From assembly GCA_000737985.1 (NCBI GenBank), contig JNVT01000051.1:1-64000 (forward strand): a stretch of DNA of 64,000 bases. Direction: 5' to 3'. Below, in pieces: positions 61,446-64,000 of this stretch. The DNA comes from Gammaproteobacteria bacterium MFB021. GTDB lineage: Bacteria > Pseudomonadota > Gammaproteobacteria > Pseudomonadales > Halomonadaceae. A program made the position numbers and the translations under genes. Position 1 is the first letter of the stretch. The number at the start of each line of letters is the position of its first letter. The notes beneath the pieces were generated by a model that was given only the letters and a program-made list of their open reading frames with translations, made no database searches and had not been told where the DNA came from.

Positions 61446-61883
61446 ATGCAGCACATAGAACGCGTACGCAGACCCCAGGCGCGAGCCCGCAGCCAGACGC
61501 GAACTCGCAGAGACAAGTCGGTGTGGCTGGCAGCCACCCTGGTGCTGGCCGCCGGCCTGACCGGCTGTGCCGCGCCGGGCGGCCAGCCCGGCGCCGCCGA
61601 CACCCTGTCCATGGCGGATGCCACGCCGGCCGGCCCGGCCCTGAGCGCCTTTCTCGAGCGCGCGCCGGATGGCGCCGTGACCACGCTGGCGGCGTCGCCC
61701 TGGGGCGGCAACGTCTCGGTGATCGTTCAGGAGCGCTACTTCGCCGCCAGCGGCAGGCTCTGCGCGCAGCTCGACGTGAGCCGAGGGGCGGTACCTGCGG
61801 CCCTGGGTAGCGGCGAGGTGGCGTGCCGGGTCGCCGCCCGTGGCTGGTACACCCAGCGGCTGGTGACCGAGGTGGTGCGCTAG
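61446..61883 (+). CDS. Small lipoprotein linked to capsule export, copy B
   Basis: A 145-residue paralogue of the protein at 9025-9441. The basic N-terminus (RRPQARARSQTRTRRDK) precedes a hydrophobic segment ending in a lipobox, AGLTGC (Cys about residue 39). The block NVSVIVQERYFAASGRLC is identical to copy A, while the region after the lipobox differs, and a C-terminal QRLVTEV matches QRLVTQV. ATG has AGGAGG directly upstream. As in copy A, the kpsD-like gene follows. Unknown function; the repeated pairing suggests a dedicated export partner. The GC content is higher than in copy A. Confidence 0.8.
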   Translation: MQHIERVRRPQARARSQTRTRRDKSVWLAATLVLAAGLTGCAAPGGQPGAADTLSMADATPAGPALSAFLERAPDGAVTTLAASPWGGNVSVIVQERYFAASGRLCAQLDVSRGAVPAALGSGEVACRVAARGWYTQRLVTEVVR

Positions 61884-62014
61884 CCAGCGCCGCCGCCGCC
61901 GCAGCGAGCCGCCGCCACTGGCCGCGGTCACGCTGCGCGGCCAATAACCGAGCCGCAGCCGGGCGCTTTGAGCCCCCGCGCCGGCCGACAACGAGTCTAG
62001 GGCAGGAACACAAC

Positions 62015-63745
62015 ATGAAGCGCGCAGCATGGATTTCCCGGGCAATGTGCCTGGTGGCGGTAGCGTGGCTGAACGCCGGCGCGGTCCACGCGCAGTCGAT
62101 CGGCGTCGATAGCAGCTCGCTGCTCGGCAGCGATGCCGAGGCGCAGCCGCTGACCGCGGATTCGAGCGCGGCCGGGGTCGAGGAGATTCCGCGGGCCGAC
62201 TGGGACAGCGGCACCTACGGGCCGGTCGATCCGCGCACCCAGGCGCCGGTCGATCCGGAGTCGTTGCCGCCGTTCGGCGCCAACCTGTTCACCGGGGGCT
62301 TCCGCGGCACCATGGCCGATGGCCTCAACCCGGCCTACCTGATCAAGCCGGGCGACCAGATCACCATCCGGGTGTGGGGCGGGGTGGAGCTCGACCGGGT
62401 GCTGGTGGTGGACGCCCAGGGCAACATCTTCCTGCCGCGGATCGGGCCGCTGCAGGTCCAGGGCATCTCCAATGCTCAGCTCAACGCCAAGGTGCGCGGC
62501 GCGATCCAGTCGGTCTACCCCGAGAACGTCAGCGTCTATACCAATCTGCAGGGCGTGCAGCCGGTCGGCGTGTTCGTGACCGGCTACGTCAACAGCCCCG
62601 GCCGCTATTCGGGCACCCCTAACGACTCGGTGCTCTATTTCCTCGACCAGGCCGGCGGCATCGACCAGGCGCTGGGCAGCTATCGCCGGGTGCTGATCAA
62701 GCGCGGCAGCCGAGTGATCGGCGTGGTCGACCTGTATGACTTCCTGCTCGACGGTGAGATCGCGCGGCCGCAGTTCCGCGACGGCGACACCCTGGTGGTG
62801 GAGGCGCGCGGCCCGGCGATCAGCGTGGTCGGGGATGTGCAGAAGGACTATCGCTACGAGCTGGTGGGCGACAGTCTGACCGGACAGGACGTGCTCGACC
62901 TGGCGCGGCTCAAGGCCGGCGTATCGCACGTGCTGCTGCGTGGCAGCCGGCCCGAGGGTCCGCTGTCGCGCTACCTGCCGCTGGCGGCGTTCCGGGCCGC
63001 CGAGGTTCGCCGCGGTGACGAGGTGCTGTTCAGCGCCGATCAGCGCGACGAGACCATCGTGGTGCAGGTCGAAGGCAGCTACTACGGCCCCTCGCGCTAT
63101 GCGCTGCCGCGCAACGCCAAGCTGGGCGAGCTGCTCAACGCGATCAGCGTGCCCCGCGACATGACCAGCTATCGCGATGTCTCGATCCGGCGGATCAGCG
63201 TTGCCCGCCAGCAGGCGGCATCGCTCAAGGAGAGCCTGCGCCGGCTCGAGACTACTTACCTCGGCTACCCCTCGCGGACCGCCAAGGAGGGCGAGATCCA
63301 GGTGCGCCAGGCGGAGCTGATCGAGCGCTTCGTGCAGAAGGCGGCCCAGGTCAGGCCCAACGGCCGGCTGGTGGTGGCGCGTGACAGCGGGGTCGCCGAT
63401 ATCCGCCTGCAGGATGGCGATATCGTCACCATCCCCGAGAGCACCGATTCGGTGCTGCTCAGCGGCGAGGTGGTGATTCCGCAGGCGCTGGTGTTCACCC
63501 CGGGGATGAGCGCCGACGACTATATCCGTCTGGCCGGTGGTTTCACCCCGCGTGCCGACGAGGACCAGGTGCTGGTGGTGCATCGCAACGGCGCGGTGAT
63601 GCATGCCGGCCAGACCCGCATGCGCGCCGGCGACGAGATCATCGTGCTGCCCGCAGCGCCGACCAGCAATATCGAACTGGCGGCGAGCATCACCCAGATC
63701 CTCTATCAGGTTGCGGTAGCGACCAAAGTGGCGCTCGACCTATGA
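62015..63745 (+). CDS. kpsD: Capsule export protein, SLBB family (KpsD-like), copy B
   Basis: Paralogue of 9536-11290, 576 residues. Signal peptide MKRAAWISRAM... with cleavage near AVHAQS. The same Poly_export motif (NPAYLIKPGDQITIRVWGGV) and SLBB repeats (GYVNSPGRYSGTP; EGSYYGPSRYALP; GEVVIPQALVFTPGMSADDY) run through the protein in the same order, and the C-terminal helix NIELAASITQILYQVAVATK is nearly identical. ATG 62015 follows AGGAACA and matches copy A's start. Differences cluster in the Q/A-rich region after the signal peptide and in the middle, as expected if each copy serves another polymer. 27 bases separate it from kpsM. Confidence 0.93.
   Translation: MKRAAWISRAMCLVAVAWLNAGAVHAQSIGVDSSSLLGSDAEAQPLTADSSAAGVEEIPRADWDSGTYGPVDPRTQAPVDPESLPPFGANLFTGGFRGTMADGLNPAYLIKPGDQITIRVWGGVELDRVLVVDAQGNIFLPRIGPLQVQGISNAQLNAKVRGAIQSVYPENVSVYTNLQGVQPVGVFVTGYVNSPGRYSGTPNDSVLYFLDQAGGIDQALGSYRRVLIKRGSRVIGVVDLYDFLLDGEIARPQFRDGDTLVVEARGPAISVVGDVQKDYRYELVGDSLTGQDVLDLARLKAGVSHVLLRGSRPEGPLSRYLPLAAFRAAEVRRGDEVLFSADQRDETIVVQVEGSYYGPSRYALPRNAKLGELLNAISVPRDMTSYRDVSIRRISVARQQAASLKESLRRLETTYLGYPSRTAKEGEIQVRQAELIERFVQKAAQVRPNGRLVVARDSGVADIRLQDGDIVTIPESTDSVLLSGEVVIPQALVFTPGMSADDYIRLAGGFTPRADEDQVLVVHRNGAVMHAGQTRMRAGDEIIVLPAAPTSNIELAASITQILYQVAVATKVALDL
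62056..62067 (+). promoter_or_regulatory. ops-like element (RfaH recruitment site) inside kpsD copy B
   Basis: GGCGGTAGCGTG, identical to the element in copy A and at the same codons of the signal peptide. See 9577-9588. Confidence 0.5.
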
Positions 63746-63772
63746 GCGCCGCAGCCAGAGGAGGGCGCGCGC

Positions 63773-64000
63773 ATGGCTGACTCCATGCTTCCGATCACCG
63801 GGGCGCGCCCGCGCGGTGCCTGGCGGGTGGCCCGCAGCGTGTGGTTCGCGATGTTCATGCGTGAAGCGATCTCGCGCACCATGGCCGACCGCATGGGCTG
63901 GTTCTGGATGATCTTCGAGCCGCTGGCGATCATCGGCGTGATGGTCTCTATCCGCGGGCTGTTCATGTCCGGCAGCGAGATATCCGGCGCCGACCACGTG
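63773..64000 (+). CDS. kpsM: Capsule ABC transporter permease KpsM, copy B (partial, runs off the window)
   Basis: The first 76 codons are present; the gene continues beyond 64000. MADRMGWFWMIFEPLAIIG matches copy A's N-terminal block. ATG 63773 follows GAGGAGGG (63758-63765), a strong ribosome site. Unlike copy A there is no hairpin between kpsD and kpsM. This indicates that a second capsule export set, and probably its own polymer genes, continue to the right. Confidence 0.93.
   Translation, partial: MADSMLPITGARPRGAWRVARSVWFAMFMREAISRTMADRMGWFWMIFEPLAIIGVMVSIRGLFMSGSEISGADHV

Noticed and set aside
59475-62045. Long open frame on the minus strand (856 codons) opposite cysNC
   Set aside because: It lies antisense to cysNC and the lipoprotein gene, which are unambiguous, and its translation is rich in His, Gln, Arg and Val as expected from the complement of GC-rich codons.
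61997-63604. Minus-strand open frame of 535 codons opposite kpsD copy B
   Set aside because: Shadow of kpsD; a similar shadow appears opposite copy A, which follows from the shared sequence and not from a gene.
1-64000. tRNA, rRNA, integrase, prophage or plasmid-origin features
   Set aside because: None was recognised on either strand; the only mobile-type elements seen are REPs, the RAYT and the MITE-like palindrome.

Overview
The window reads as a chromosomal surface-polysaccharide region of a GC-rich gammaproteobacterium. The long form of isocitrate lyase, the cysD/cysN-C pair, the REP sequences with a REP-associated transposase and the KpsD/KpsM/KpsT/KpsE export genes suggest a halophile of the Halomonadaceae (Halomonas, Salinicola or Kushneria type). 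The family assignment is inference; the capsule assignment is well supported.

Layout. 1-6.6 kb: a duplicated REP-bearing segment, isocitrate lyase, a kinase-like protein, then about 2 kb of REP units ending at a REP-associated tyrosine transposase gene. 6.9-8.7 kb: an SLC13-type anion transporter. 9.0-14.0 kb (+): capsule export set A (lipoprotein, KpsD-like SLBB protein, KpsM, KpsT, KpsE). 14.1-18.8 kb: an AT-rich variable cassette with a UDP-HexNAc dehydrogenase, two glycosyltransferases and a hexapeptide acetyltransferase. 19.1-32.6 kb: GlmM, large multidomain glycosyltransferases (one fused to an AlgJ/AlgX-like domain) and a phytanoyl-CoA dioxygenase-like protein. 32.9-38.5 kb: a complete pseudaminic acid operon, pseB-C-F-G-H-I. 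38.8-40.8 kb: a small membrane protein and a MocR-type regulator, then a MITE-like palindrome. 41.1-57.6 kb (-): an autotransporter-like barrel and an operon kpsC-kpsS-SDR-sulfatase-like protein-giant PKS-alpha-oxoamine synthase. 58.5-61.4 kb (+): cysD and cysNC. 61.4 kb to the end (+): capsule export set B, a close paralogue of set A, cut by the window edge in kpsM.

How it fits together. The export genes form an ABC-transporter-dependent (group 2-like) capsule machine. Pse genes supply CMP-pseudaminic acid, TviB-like dehydrogenase supplies an acidic amino sugar nucleotide, and the glycosyltransferases build the chain. KpsC and KpsS normally place a Kdo linker on a lipid. Here they are in one operon with a fully reducing type I PKS that has no thioesterase, a PLP-dependent alpha-oxoamine synthase and a short-chain reductase. 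This resembles the Sinorhizobium rkp-1 region and also the PKS/oxoamine synthase/ketoreductase logic of fumonisin-type sphingoid analogues. The main hypothesis here is that this operon makes a dedicated sphingoid-like amino-alcohol lipid on which the capsule is started.

Regulation and mobility. Both kpsD genes carry an exact ops-like 12-mer (RfaH recruitment element) in their signal-peptide codons, and set A has an intrinsic terminator between kpsD and kpsM. Sharp base-composition breaks inside kpsM and inside pseG mark cassette exchange.
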